Assembly: GCA_022453515.1 (NCBI GenBank)
Contig: JAJNNY010000027.1
Span: 124,001-188,000 of the forward strand
Reading direction: 5' to 3'
DNA from: Astrocystis sublimbata
Taxonomy: Eukaryota > Ascomycota > Sordariomycetes > Xylariales > Xylariaceae
Length of the DNA: 64,000 nt
Shown here in pieces: positions 51,520 to 63,952 of the stretch; position 1 is the first letter of the stretch; each line of letters begins with the position of its first letter. Both the position numbers and the translations under genes were made by a program. A model generated the notes under the pieces. It did not search any database. It was not told where the DNA came from and saw only the letters and a program-made list of their open reading frames with translations.

Positions 51520-53723
51520 TCAGTAGATATATCGGAATGTCACAGCCTTGTCCCCTTTCGTAGACAGCTCTTCGGGCGTAAACTGATTATGCGCTCCGTC
51601 ATTCAAGGCCTTCGCCCTTTTCTTGTTAATCCGGTTGTAGCTCAAGAGTAGAACAGCAGCCGCAATGAGACCAACGCTCGTGAAAGCTAGCTCCAATGCG
51701 TGCCCCAGAATATACCTGGGGGAATCCTTCTGTCGATAGAAGTTCGATGCGAAGGCTCCGCCCAAGTTACCCACGCCGATCTGTATTGCCATGCCGGCGC
51801 TTCTTTTATAGCCTCCAGCAAGGTTGTTGGAGAGCCATGCGATATTGCCCGCGAATGAAGAGTAGATTCCAGCTGTGGCTATGAAAACACCAGCGTATAC
51901 GACGCCGGGACCCCCTGTGATACACCTAGCACCATGTCAATTACGGTAGTCAATGGCCGACCGGGTTGTAGACTTACAAAATGAAGCCAAGCAGTATTGC
52001 TAACAAGCAGACGATGACAAACGGGCTCCGCTTGCCCACGCGATCAGAGAAGTAGGCCACAAGTACAGCGAGGATTGCTGCCGTTACGTATATAGGCACG
52101 GTAAGGAGTTGGGCTGTGGAAGAGACGTAGCCCAAACTTTTGATGATGGTGGGTAGGAATAGACTGATGCCGTATAGTGGGCAGACAATCTAGCAGAGGT
52201 GGGTTAGATATTTTATTTGTGAATGGCAAGAGTGTCAGGTTCATCATGACTTACCCCCCAGTAAACGAATATGTTAACCCATATCTGCCAATCTTTGAAC
52301 GCATCGCGGACGTACTTCCAATCGAATTCGTCAGCCTGGGCGACGCGCACGGCACTCCCGTCCTTGACCTCCATGTGCCCCTGGTACTTCAGTCGGTAGA
52401 TGACAAAGGCTCGCTCCTCTTCCGTGAGAAAAGTCGCTGTCTCGGGGAAGTCGTAGAGAAGGAAAAAAGCGGAAATTGCGACAACAACCTTGATGATGGT
52501 TTAAATTAGCAATGGTGATGTGATACTCGGGGGAAGGGGGGTGCATATTTACTGTAGCAAGGCCTTCGAGGATGAAGATCCAGCGCCAGCCCTCCAAGCC
52601 GCCTAGACCATCTAGTTTCGCGATCGCAAAGGCCAGAAGACCGCTAAATGCCCCCGCGATCGATGCTGCCGAGAAGAACATGGCCTGGCGAAGTTGGATC
52701 TCTCGTCGACAGTACCTGCGGTCAGTAAGTCAGCAGATTGGGTTCTTATACGTAGTAGGGAGTGCCACTCATACCACATAGTCAGATAATACTGGAGGTC
52801 TGATTAGTCTTCAAGGTCCAATAGATACCTGATGTGGAACTTACGGCACACCCAGGGTACAATCCCGCTTCTGTGACGCCGAGAAAGAATCTGGCACTGA
52901 GAAGGCCTTGAAAGTTCCGAACAATACCCTGCGTGTATGGAAAAACCGTTAGTCGAGATCTCTAACTCTTGCATAATAGAGAATGCCGATTGAGTAAACT
53001 GATGTTCTCATTTTTACCATTAATGTCATGACTGTTCCCCATGCCACCATGATACCGGGTAGCCATCTGCTTGGACGAAGCCGCTTGAGGAGGAGATTAC
53101 TTGGAACTTCAAAAGCCGCATAGCCTGAACAACATGGCGTTAGTTACCACCCCAGAACGAGTCTCTACTAGACGCCATCTTGGCTTCAATAAGCACAAGT
53201 GTTGTCTTAAGCTTCATTAAGCAAGGAGTACAAGTAGGTGATGATCACTCACTGAAGAAGAAAACAGTAAGGCATAAGTTATACTGATCGTCCGTCATCA
53301 TCAAGTCCTCCTGCAAGCCCTCTAATCATCGCGTCGCATGAACGCATTAGTCGAGCTCTGGGTCTTCAAAACATCAATCTCGCTTGACGAGATCATGCCC
53401 CGGGTTCATTGCACACACCTATCTTTGCGTTTCCAATGTTGCCACGATCGAGGAAAGAGAGCAGATAAAGCAAGGCGAGCATCGGAATGAGGCGAATGTC
53501 CATCTAGATTTTGCTTTAGAAATATAGAATCGCGAATCGCTGGAAAGATCTCAACCTAACACACCTTTCTCAGAATCTTCTTCTCGTCCAGATGTGCGAA
53601 TGACTCGAACGTAGTACCAGACGCCAAAGCCATGGCATCCATGTGATTGATCACATCCTTTTCGATTGGATGTTGGGCCTCGTCGACCTCGACCACTTCC
53701 GGCTTTTCAGGCATGGCACTCAT
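51520..53723 (-). CDS. MFS permease, anion:cation symporter family (Dal5/Tna1-like)
   Basis: Plasma-membrane transporter of the allantoate/nicotinate/pantothenate permease group. Ten exons are needed; clear joins include 53565/53503, 53419/53321, 53253/53124, 53018/52928, 52845/52791, a 17-nt exon 52791-52775, and 52553/52488. The start is MSAMPEKPEVVEVDEAQ. The first helix follows MDIRLIPMLALLYLLSFLDR, then GNIGNAKIEGL, typical for the family. Later blocks are FEVPSNLLLKRLRPSRWLPG, FLGVTEAGLYPG, YYLTMWYCRREIQLRQAMFF and GWRWIFILEGL. The C-terminal half has SLFLPTIIKSLGY and WLSNNLAGGYKRSAGMAIQI. Twelve helices fit. The cytosolic tail carries QFTPEELSTKGDK. The substrate is probably a small organic anion. 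The intron set differs from that of the second permease in this window, so they are not recent duplicates. Confidence 0.92.
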
Positions 53724-54826
53724 CGTGGCAAAGTGTCAATTTTTAAAAACTAAGAATGGAAATATGGAAATGCAGGAGAAGCTCTCAATCTCTGATGCGC
53801 CATGTCAGCAATAAGTATTCCAAATTCCTTCCCAGCCACAAACACGTCATGCCTCGACCGGGCTCGCCGCCTACCACGGGTCAACCCTCGAATATCTCGG
53901 CGTACAAAGATCGCGGTCCATCTCCGCACTTCCCCGCAGTTCATGATAGTACGGCTGGTCTATCTATGCTGGTAGATGCGGGGATAATTCCGAGCTATTA
54001 CCCCAGATATCTATACCCCGGATGCCTGGAACGATCAACTGGGGCTAGAAGTCCTAGTACTTGGAAAGACAGGCCACATCCATGGCTATCGCTTCGGCAT
54101 AGAGCTGACAGGCACGACAGGCAAGACAGGGCAGTAATAATAGCCGTGGTTGAGCGAACATTGGATCATCCCAGGCACGTGTCACAGTAGCACGGATCTG
54201 CACAGATTGCAGATCGATATGAAGAGGTGAATCTTGTATGAGAGCGACACAGGTGACGGCTCGCGAAGGCACACACACATAATGATTAATCCATTCTCAA
54301 CTGATTGAGCTATGACGGAAACAAGCTACCAGGATGATAATCAAGCGAAATGAAAGATTGTACTGATGCCTTACTCTTTGGTGCAGGCTGCACTCGGACC
54401 TGGAGCCGTTGAAAATCTCACTAAAATATTTAACCAAGCCAAAGACAGAGCTCAACATGTTACAATTGATGATTCTAAATATGGAAGTACGAGCTTTATT
54501 TGGCGGCATTGAAGCCCTCTTCAAGGCTGTTCCCTTGCTCGAGCTCGGAGTCTTACTCTTGAACAGCTGCTATTCCAAAATTGACGTACGTACCTAGGTA
54601 GGTATTACAGACAGCTCGTGCAGGACAACGACACTAGGGCATAATTATGCCTCTAAGGTTGAGTAACACTACTCTCCCAGGGAATGATGAACCTTGATCA
54701 TACAGGACTATTATAGGTTGGTGTGGCCTCCGGTTCCAGTCCGGCTGGAACAATCATGAGTTCCCCATCAATCTGCCATATTATAACGCCAAAAAGTAAC
54801 CAGGGCAAGCCAAGTCGCATCCGACT
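53724..54826. other. Intergenic, between permease and GPCR genes
   Basis: Promoter of the first permease and 3' region of the GPCR gene. A plus frame at 53756-54190 and one at 54409-54597 have no family features. A CGTACCTAGGTAGGTA-like element lies at 54588-54603. Confidence 0.5.
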
Positions 54827-56614
54827 TTATGCTTTGGTGAGAGGCGTCATAGAACTCTCTCGTGCAAATCCGGGACTGCTGCTCTGAGTATCACTACCAA
54901 GACGGATCGTATCGGTCAGACTGATCTCACTATTGGCATCGTCACGGTGGCGGGTGCCTCGTCTCTCGAGTTCGTACATCCGATCCCGCTCGTTACGAAC
55001 GGCGTCGGCCTATGAACGATATTAGTATCATCGCTTGTCATACGACTTCGTGTGATCTCTGCAGGTTTTGAACCAACACGCAGAGTTGCTGTTGCATGAG
55101 AAACTAATTGATAATGGCAAAATCGAAATACTTTGGAATTACGTACTGTGTTCTGGCCCTTCGGGATGCCTCTAAGCTGGTCCATCTTTGCGCGCAGCTC
55201 CACTCGTAGTGCTACCCGGCTTGTTGAGAAGAAGATGACGGCATTCCAGAAGCCCTGGAGAGGTAGGACAATGGCACTTGCAAGATTAAGCGGGTAGCTG
55301 AATTCCTGTGGGTTGACGAGGTCGTGTACACGGTTGATGCTGCTTGGAGTCCAGGTGACAAAGACACTGACAGCGAACACGAAGGATGTACGCAGGTACG
55401 CCAATTTCACGGGGTCCATGTTACTGAACTTGGCGGTCCATCTCCTGTAACTGTTATGAACGCGATGCCATATGTTCTCTTTCACCTCAACTGGTGGCTC
55501 GGCAGAAATGCAGGTGGTTGTCGTCGCAACTGGGCCCGGAGTTGAAATAGTTATCGGTCGATCAAAACCGTATTGGTCCTCGACTGGACCCTTAAACCAG
55601 TTGAGGGGGGCTGTACCAGAGAGAGGTCGATTGACTCGTTCGCTCTCCGTGTTGATTGTCGTCACTTGCAGAACCTCACGGTTGATGGTTCCCATTACGG
55701 CGGCATTAGTACACAGATCCTAGCAGATGTCAGTTGTAGTCCCCACTGCAAGTCATGATGACCGTTACCTTTTCTCCGGAATCTCGAGTTTCCGGCGATT
55801 CGCGGGTGGGATTGCTTAACGAGAGGTTTCGAAGTTGGTTCCGCTGTTTGAATACAAAGTAGCCAACTATAATATAGATGCTCGTAGACAACACGATGCA
55901 TACCCAGATTGGTAGGTAATAGGTGAAGATACGTAGGTTAGACCAGTCTCTACTTATCCAACACCATATCTGATAGAATGTTAGCATGGGCTAACGCAAG
56001 GCGGGGAGGAGTAGTCTACCGTAGCATCACCATAAACAGTATTACCCGAAGCATCACGGACCAGCAGTAGCCACAATGCGGGGATGAATGGTATTCCGTA
56101 GCAAACGATAAAGTAGGCGTACCAATATCGCAAGAACGTGCTAGGATTAGCCGAAAAGAAGAAGACCATGTAGACGTTGACAGCCATAGCAAAGGACCAC
56201 CACGGATCTGATTGCATAAATCTAATGGACAAGTCAGTCGGATCCCGAATCAGCATTGCTGTGACGGAATCGAGATTGCCAAGTAAGTAGAATGATAGAA
56301 TGACTCCGTAGAACGTACAGTTCAAACAGGAAAGCCTGTGCTTGGCATAGGGGACTGGTAGAGCCGACCAAAACGCCTGAATATCCTATGAGGCAGGCAA
56401 TGCTTGCTCCCAGGTTTGCGACAGACGCGAAAACGATGAACGTGTTTGGAACCGTCCGAAGTCGTTTGAACGTAGCGAAAGCAATCAGAATTGAGACCAC
56501 TGCTATCAAAGACAAAGCAGCTCCTATACGTTCGAACCTGACGATGGTCTCTATATTGTTCGGAGGACTTGATGTCGCTTCAGCCATTGTAGCCTCCGTC
56601 GAAGAGGATAACAT
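54827..56614 (-). CDS. cAMP receptor-like G-protein-coupled receptor (seven helices)
   Basis: Predicted plasma-membrane receptor of the fungal cAMP receptor-like class (related to Neurospora GPR-1 to -3). Exons 56614-56319, 56221-56020, 55969-55769, 55719-55147 and 55009-54827 join in phase into 484 residues. Seven hydrophobic segments are seen: IGAALSLIAVVSILIAFATF; TFIVFASVANLGASIACLIG; WWSFAMAVNVYMVFFF; YFIVCYGIPFIPALWLLLV; YYLPIWVCIVLSTSIYIIVG; then, after a long third inner loop of about 130 residues, LRTSFVFAVSVFVTWTPSSI and ASAIVLPLQGFWNAVIFF. The last exon (61 codons) adds a charged tail (ADAVRNERDRMYELERRGTR) and ends at TAA. The start is taken at MLSSSTEATM; a second Met nine codons later is possible. 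The ligand is not known. It sits between two permease genes on the same strand. Confidence 0.88.
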
Positions 56615-57883
56615 GCTGTGCGGTTGAAGGCTTGGGGGTCGCAGGAAAATTACGAAAATAATTGTCGGATGATCGAAGAGGTAGTTCAAGTTTGCCGAGG
56701 AATTATGGCTATAAGGAGAACTTATAGAAGAAGCAAGTTGGAAGTGTCACCCAGAGCAGTACTGATTGTCGATCATGTACGCAGGTGCTTGTTTCTTTCG
56801 TTGTATGCTCTTGGCGGGTTGAATCCACGCAGTTTGTATTGCAGTGCTGCGGATGATGGTTTTGCCTCTTATCTAGCTGTAATCAAGCTAAGATTCGCTG
56901 AAAATTGAAGATCACTTCTTATGTGCTGTGCAGTTTGAATAGCGTCAATGTTGTTGCGTGTTAGTGCACCTGTGTCACAATCAACGTGGGCCGGAATGGG
57001 TGACGTTGTGAGTTGATGCCATAAACAGTGCCGAGGCTTGCTCAAGATGAGTTTGCGATCGATTTGACGACCGAGTCTGAGTATGGCACACGCAGCAAGA
57101 AACGCGTACGCGTCCGGAAGCTAATACGCGTTAACAGGAGGAGCGAAGAAGTGATTGCTAACACCGTTCTGTATAAGCAAGTAATAGCGAATGCAAGAGC
57201 AAGAGCTTCTTTAGAACAAGTTGACGAATAAACAACAGTGCTGCTACTGCGAAGATGGTCAGACTTTGTGGGTTATGAGGTAGCCCAAAACAATCATATA
57301 TGATCAACTCTGGAAACATTAAACGAAGATGGTAAGGCAGCAGATGCAGCATACCTCAGATGTACTCTGTCAAACCTGTGCAGTGGACTAATGGGGTCAA
57401 GCCAGAGTATCGAGGACGCAGGTAGCCGTGTTGTCCCTTGCGCAAGCAAGGTTTGTCCGCCAGACAACACCCATGGAGAATGAGAGGCAGAGATTTGGTG
57501 TTGCTGCGAGTACGTGATATAACAACTAGGATGTGAGAAGAGGTACTGATTATGACTGCGAAAAACCACAGTCTTCATAAATTCGACAGCAATCCAAGAA
57601 TCTCCGGAGTTCGTGTAGTGTGCAGAGTCAATGGTCCGGATAGGGGATATCCAGGAGTTGTTGTTTGCATGTGTGAGGTCCAGTCATGTCTGCTTCACGG
57701 CCACTGGGTAGATATGAGATGCTTTCACGATAACTGGTCCCGTTACACAGAGAATGTGCTCAATCACGTAGACGCAAGGCGTTGGTTAATCTAACGATGA
57801 AGAGAACCCGATGAGACCCCACCGGCGAGTCCTAAAGTTGTTTGCGTTAGCTGGGTGCGGGATGGGCGCCACCCCATGAGGTG

Positions 57884-57912
57884 GCCTTGAGGCTTGAGGC
57901 TCGAGGCTCGAG
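57884..57912. repeat. Heptanucleotide tandem repeat (TTGAGGC/TCGAGGC)
   Basis: About four units with period seven: TTGAGGCTTGAGGC, then TCGAGGCTCGAG. It lies in gene-free DNA. Confidence 0.8.
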
Positions 57913-60441
57913 AAAGTACATGGAAATCTCGTCCTTACTTGAATGCTGTAGCCAGTCAGGACGTCCGGGTACTGGCGCTGTGTCTTGGCGAAGACACCCC
58001 CAAAGACTTTATTTAAACTTGTCAGCGTCGAGAGACTGGAGGAGCCTTACATTCAGAGGTCTCTGGAGATATTTTCTTAGGAAGGTAATAGGTAGCTACA
58101 TGCATCCATTCCCTTGTGGCCAACCTAGGGGTGAATGCCGCTCGCCAGCTGAGTGAATATACTCCGTACATAAGAGGGCGACTATTAAGCAAGCTACATG
58201 CACAGGTGTATGCAAGTCCAACGCACAACGCAGGACGATCCCTGCAGGCCGGCCATGCGGAGAAAACGCCTCTATCGATGTTAAGCCCAAGGCAAGGCAA
58301 GCCTACTAGATATGCGAGATGGAAGAAGCATCATGCAGCTGCAATCTGGACTCTAATACCTCCACCAAGGTCAAAGGTAACAGGAGATAGGTAATCGCAC
58401 CCCAGGCGCGACTACTTACATGTACACAATGAGACACGGGTGCTACTGCGTTTTGCTCATATGAAGTGTCGTTTACGTCTGGGTTTCCGATTGGTTTCCA
58501 GGCTTTTTGGTCCCGAGATACCTGACATGATCATAATCAAATCTACCGCACAGTCGGGAAACGCATACAACTCGATTCCACAGGCCGAACGTGCAGTTTA
58601 CAGTGAACTATCATCAGCCCAGCTTATTCTAATCACGAGTGTGCGGGAACCCACAGAGAATAAATAGTAAGGGATAAGTAATCCTGGAGGTTCGTTCATC
58701 ACTCATCACCCATCAACTACTGTTTGCTACCTTGCAGCGTGGAACACATGACACCGCCATTGCCGCCCCTCGACAATTGCATTCAATAGACGCAATGCAC
58801 CCAGGCTACTTGCTGCAGCGCCGAGTCGAGACCACCACCAGCGGCAGCGACAGCCAACGAAGCAGGTTAGTTAGTGCTGGGGATTCGGGAACGAAAGCAC
58901 TGGCGCGACTTGGTCAAGCACGCACCCACATGGCTACCTGCCTTCTCTTCTCTACCTCTTTGGGCAACTGCAGCGAGAGACTGATTGTATTTCGGGACAG
59001 TGCATGGAAAAGACAGGCAACATGGAGGTATAGCGAGCCAATCCATTGACGGGCTCCATCCCATTTGAAAGTTCCTCTCGATTGTCGCGTTTGCCCTCAG
59101 CTTCTGTCCCGACCTTGACACCGTGAGGGACGGACGGTAGGACAGGACGGCTCGTACTTACCTACCTATTCTGCAAGTACCAAAGTAGGTAGGGTACTAT
59201 AGCGGGTAACGAATTGCCGTTTGTGGCAGCCGTCTCGGCCAGACAGGGCCATGATTGGCTAGATCCACCCCGATCGCTCCCGTGGCCGGACAACCCCCAC
59301 GATACCACTAGCCAACTCTACTAGTTACAGGGCTCTCTCCCAGCAGCGGGCTCGAGCGGGTGCTGCCGCTGCTGCTTTAACCTACTTGTCCCCTGTGGGT
59401 GTCGAGGTTCCAACTTGGAGGTCTACGACGTTATCTGGAGTAGGTAGGATATTGAATTACTGTACACCTGAGGGCGCGTCTTATCTACGGAGTAAACCAT
59501 GACTCAATAAGACTTGGAACACGCATATCCAATGCAAACAGACCGTTTACGCAGCAAGCGTTACATGCTTACCCGAAGCAAGAACCACATGCTACAGTTC
59601 CGCACAACAGCTTTCTCCAACAGCGTATCATTCCCAATAGAATGTCAAATGTCTCGGTAAGTCTGCTCACTCGCCCGCAATGATAACATTGCCAACCTTG
59701 CAATGAGACTCAGACTAGATGCGCAACATGTTCTCTCACTAAGACAGAACTGCGAATATCTGTAATCGACCCACACGCACTGTACGTGGCAAACGCCAAT
59801 GTTGGTACATAGAAACGTCTCTCCGCCAAGACAACCAACCCGCATGGTAGGTAACACCTCCATCTCTCACTATTCTGGTCAGCTTCTCGTCGCAGGTTTC
59901 ACCAAAGGTTTCTCGCGGTAATGAATCGAATCTGCTCCTGTATTCTTGTCTTGACTGGCAACTACTTACTTACATGGATGTATGTACCCCTTGGAGCTCT
60001 AGCACCCGTTATCCGATGAGAAGCCATCTGAGGAGGCCGTGGTTGGCGCAGTACCTGGTAGCTCTACTGCCCGGTCTACCGTTCATTACGTATCTTCTCG
60101 TATTCGAACGTTGTATATGTCAATATCAACTTGCACGTAAGCAGTTTTCGAAGAGAGGGATCACATAATGTTTGCATGTAGATGTAAGTGTCGATGGAGT
60201 TGACATAATGAAGAGCAGAGCGCAGAAACGTTGCTAGCTATGGCATACCAAAACTACTGAATAAGAATCAGGATACAGGTAAGTGGCAATGGCAGTGGCC
60301 GTACGTCCCATCGTGTTCCTGTTTGTAATTTGTTGGGAAGGGAGTATATCTGTCCTCTCACGGATGATGTGTTCTTGCTGTGCGACTGGTCCTAAATGTA
60401 GTAGCCTGAGAATGTCTATCTTGTGAAGTCTATAAGGACCT

Positions 60442-60462
60442 CTCCAGCTCCAGCTCCAGCTC
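60442..60462. repeat. CCAGCT hexamer run, left of second permease
   Basis: Three and a half units of CTCCAG/CCAGCT. A run of the reverse complement occurs at 63721-63741, so the two face each other across the permease gene. Confidence 0.8.
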
Positions 60463-61063
60463 ATGCATCTTTACGCCAGATTTCCGTGAAAAACTGGGCA
60501 TGGGGCTACTAATCGTATTGGGCTAATACCAAGCAGCTCGGTGCTCACCTAATGTGTCGCCGTTATCCCTATCACAGTCTGTTTCGTCCACTGTTCCTGA
60601 TTTCGAACTTTAGTTGTGCTGACATTGCGTGATAAGCTACGATTGAGCGTTATATACATATAGAGTAGGCAGCTAGTGATCCAAGAACCTTGCTCTTTTA
60701 GTAGTCATCCGTACTATACGCCAGGTGCCAGATCCCAGACATGACGAATTCAGATAATAAAATCTGAGATTCATCTCAGTAGGAAATAAGAGAGACCTAT
60801 GATTAGGTACTGTGAACAGCCTCACTCCTCAGAGTAGTTAACGTCCGTCCATCCCTCCACGATGCGCGATACCAGGATAACTGAAATACAGGGGCGACTT
60901 GGTAAGCCCCCGATTTACCCATGAGTGTCAGTTCATATATCCTGCCGCTTTCGCATGTCCGGCGAGTTATAGCTCATCCGTTGAGCTACAGGCGATTAAA
61001 ACACCATATTTGATATCCTACCACAGGTCCAGCCATTCGTCTTCTTTACCAGTCAAGTGGCCA

Positions 61064-62971
61064 CTATGTGGTATAGAAGAAGTCGGGCCGGTGATCGCCT
61101 AGTTGATCGAGCTCCCGCTCGGTCTTCCCCTCGGCAAGATAGTCTCGCTTGCCTTCACGTCTCTTCTTGTTCTCTATTCTGAGCAGTGTAGTCATCAATA
61201 TACTACCTCCGAACAGAAACACTGTCATGTAGCCAAGGATGACAGCATGTCCCTCGATGTAGCGAGGCGAGTGGAAGAAAATATTGGAGCTGACGATGCC
61301 GTTGAGGTTGCCCCAGCCAATTACAAATCCCAACACAACGCCCCTCTTGTAGACACCCTCGATGTTGTTGGCCATCCAAGTAATTGTGTTGGAAATACAA
61401 GGGTAGATTCCAAGAGCGCCTAGGAACGTGGCTGCGTACTTGACCGCGGGGTCTTCGGAAACAATGAGCAGGATGAAACCGATGATTCCGATGACACTGA
61501 CGCAGATGTTGCATAAACCACGTTGGCGGGTGCGATCGGCGATGAACCCAATGAGGACAGTGAGCAGAGCAGCTGCGGCATACGGAGGGACACTCAGGAG
61601 ATTAGTGCGAATCGGATCAGAACTCCAGCCGGATTCTTGAATGATGGAGGGTAGGAAGAGTGAAAACGCGTATAGGGGCATGTCGCATCCCATGTAAATG
61701 GCCATGCCTAGCCACATCTTCCAGTCCTTGAGGCCGGCGTATAGATACTTCACGTTCCACTCTTCATGCTCCGCAGATGCTTGTTGGTCCATCCTCAGCC
61801 GTCGAATGACTCTGCTACGGTCTTCTTCACTCAGGAATTTGGCGTCATCCGGGAAATCATGTACCATCCAAAAGGACACCACAGACACGATGACTGTGAG
61901 GATTCCCTCTAATATGAATATCCAGCGCCAACCGGCTAGATTGCCTTTGCCATCCAGCTTTTCGATGGCTGCTGCTAGCAAACCACCAAAGGAGCCTGCA
62001 AGCGCAGCAGCGGAGAAAAATATGGCCTACGACAGCACTGTTAAAATGTTGCACGATCAAGGAGAAGGTAAGTGGTAAGTACATACAGCACGGACACCAA
62101 ACTCAGACCGCTTGTACCAACATGAGAGGTAGTAATTTACGCCCTTGAGAATTGTTCGAGTTAGTAGATATCTCCCAGATTATCCATTTGAACATGAGAA
62201 TCAGGTTTTGAAGTAAGGGGCAAAGTGGTTCGCGGGGCAAGGGGAGAAAGCGGAGTGGGTAGAAAACAAGTATGGGTTCATACCGGGAACAGCCCAGCCT
62301 CCGTGAGACCCAGGAACCAACGAGCTGCTAACAGACCGGAATAATTCTTGCAGAAACCCATTCCCGTCATCGAAGCACCCCAGAAGAACCTAATCCAGCA
62401 CAGGGTTAGAAAATCGTTTCCGCAGATGACATGAAACAAACATAGACAGCGACATGACGCACATGATAACCGGGATAAATATCGAAGGCCGTAGGAATTT
62501 AAGCAGCACATTGGTAAGCGGCTCGAAAACCGAGTAAGAGATGAAAAAGATTGTAAGAGTCAGATTGTATTGTCCAGTTGACAAGTTCAAATCCTCGGTG
62601 AGGCCGGCGACCTTGGCATTGCCGATATTTGTCCGATCCAGGAAGGCGAGAAGATAAAGCAGACAGAGCTGGAATTGTGACACAGCATCAGTTGTGAACC
62701 AAAGTGCTGGAACCCGCGTGTGCACGTACCCATGGGATAAGAGTGAGATCGAGTTTCCTAAGCAGGGCCCGATCCTGAAAGACATCGTCAGCTGTGCGAC
62801 TCCAGTACCTACAGGTCCTATTGAAGAGGGCTCGGGGCCGGAGCGGGCAGGTGGATTGGTGCTTACAACTTTCTCTCTCTCCTCGTGGGTGAGATGCGCA
62901 TCGGGATCGGAGTCGAAATGGTCGCCATCACGCTCGTCGCGCGACGACGAATGCTTCTCGAGGTCGCTCAT
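61064..62971 (-). CDS. MFS permease, anion:cation symporter family (second copy)
   Basis: Plasma-membrane transporter of the allantoate/pantothenate permease group. Exons 62971-62867, 62774-62730, 62668-62463, 62389-62284, 62143-62087 and 62026-61064 join in phase into 493 residues. The N-terminus is acidic (MSDLEKHSSSRDERDGDHFD). Family blocks: LLRKLDLTLIPW, LCLLYLLAFLDRTNIGNAKV, FEPLTNVLLKFLRPSIF, FWGASMTGMGFCKNY, GLLAARWFLGLTEAGLFPG, VNYYLSCWYKRSEFGVR and GWRWIFILEGILTV. The C-terminal half has MPLYAFSLFLPSIIQESGW and WMANNIEGVYKRGVVLGF. Twelve helices fit. The tail carries ENKKRREGKRDYLAEGKTER. The same frame stays open 48 codons upstream of the chosen Met, but that part lacks family features and is likely leader. 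The substrate is not known. Introns do not match those of the first permease. Confidence 0.93.
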
Positions 62972-63952
62972 TGCGAGTGTATCGATCGAGTCGAGTATAG
63001 GCAATCCGTTGAAGGGGAGAAGCCGAACAATGCAGCCGGCTTGTTGAGGGCCGGTGGTTTTATGGAAGTGGTGCGACCTTTCACGGCGTGGGCAAGCTCT
63101 TTGATGTTCAGTCACCAGAGCCAGACCAAAATTACCAGGATCGGCTCAAGTGCATATATATAGATACATCAGACATGAAACAGAAGAGGGAGGGAGAAGA
63201 ACAAAGGAGCAGGCGGGAGCCAGAGATATTTCACCACTGATCTACATGCCCATCAGATGATTAGCTGGTGCAAGCAAGGTACCTTTTGCGCTAGCACTAG
63301 GCAATTGTTCATTTCTGTCGTGCTACTGCCACCCGAGCCACCGAGGTGCGAGTCTAGGACCAAGATCCAACCCATTCCCGCATTGAGAAATCCATGCACA
63401 CATCACAACGCTTTACAGTCCGTCCGGGACGGGGGACGAGGGGAGACGGGCGTGACGGGGCAAGGGATGATAAGCCAGGGAGGTGGGAGGGTCTTGCGCT
63501 ATCCTCTTGGAGCCTGTCTTGCCTGTCGAGCCTGTGCACCTCCAACACCCCTATGATGATTTGTAGACGCTAAACAGTGGTTACGATGTCTCCAGAGACG
63601 CTGTAGCCGTAAGATAAGCAGGCATGTATAACACGCCGAGCCCCAGGACCTTGTCAAATGTCTAGGCTGATTTGGGGCAGAGGCTTGCTGAGCAAATAAT
63701 CAGTGATAACCTGAAAGAGTTGGAGCTGGAGCTGGAGCTGGGGCCAGGCGTACCAGGGTCTGGTGGTCATGGTCTGGTCAAGCCCTCCAGTTAGGACCAG
63801 GGAGTTATATCCCTTGTTCGACGATTTCCCTGACGTAGGCATCGTCGGCCAGATCTTTCTACTTGTTGAACCTCATCTCTTCGTTTACTTTGAAGATATC
63901 AATAGGAGACCAGATTCGACTCGATGCCAGTGATGGGAAGATAGCAGGCACT
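62972..63952. other. Intergenic, upstream of second permease
   Basis: Promoter of the permease and possibly of a gene beyond the right edge. An AGCTGG hexamer run lies at 63721-63741. No gene is seen in 63.1-63.9 kb. Confidence 0.5.
63721..63741. repeat. GGAGCT hexamer run, right of second permease
   Basis: Three and a half units, the reverse complement of the run at 60442-60462. Confidence 0.8.

Larger units (their letters stand above)
56615..61063. other. Long gene-free stretch (4.4 kb)
   Basis: No supported gene. Contents are a seven-base repeat of TTGAGGC type at 57884-57912, a TACTCCGTAC element near 58159, TACCTAGG/TAGGTAGG elements near 59157-59195, and a CCAGCT hexamer run at 60442-60462. 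Small frames (for example 57028-57231, 58440-58667, 58732-59049) lack features. Confidence 0.55.

Noticed and set aside
57028..57231. 67-codon basic frame
   Set aside because: No recognisable features and no splice-linked neighbours; length is within chance.
40783..62971. Secondary metabolite gene cluster
   Set aside because: A P450, transporters and a zinc-cluster regulator are present, but there is no synthase or other backbone enzyme.
62972..63115. Longer N-terminus of the second permease
   Set aside because: The frame stays open for 48 codons upstream but the residues are unlike the family; the Met at 62971 gives a usual acidic N-terminus.
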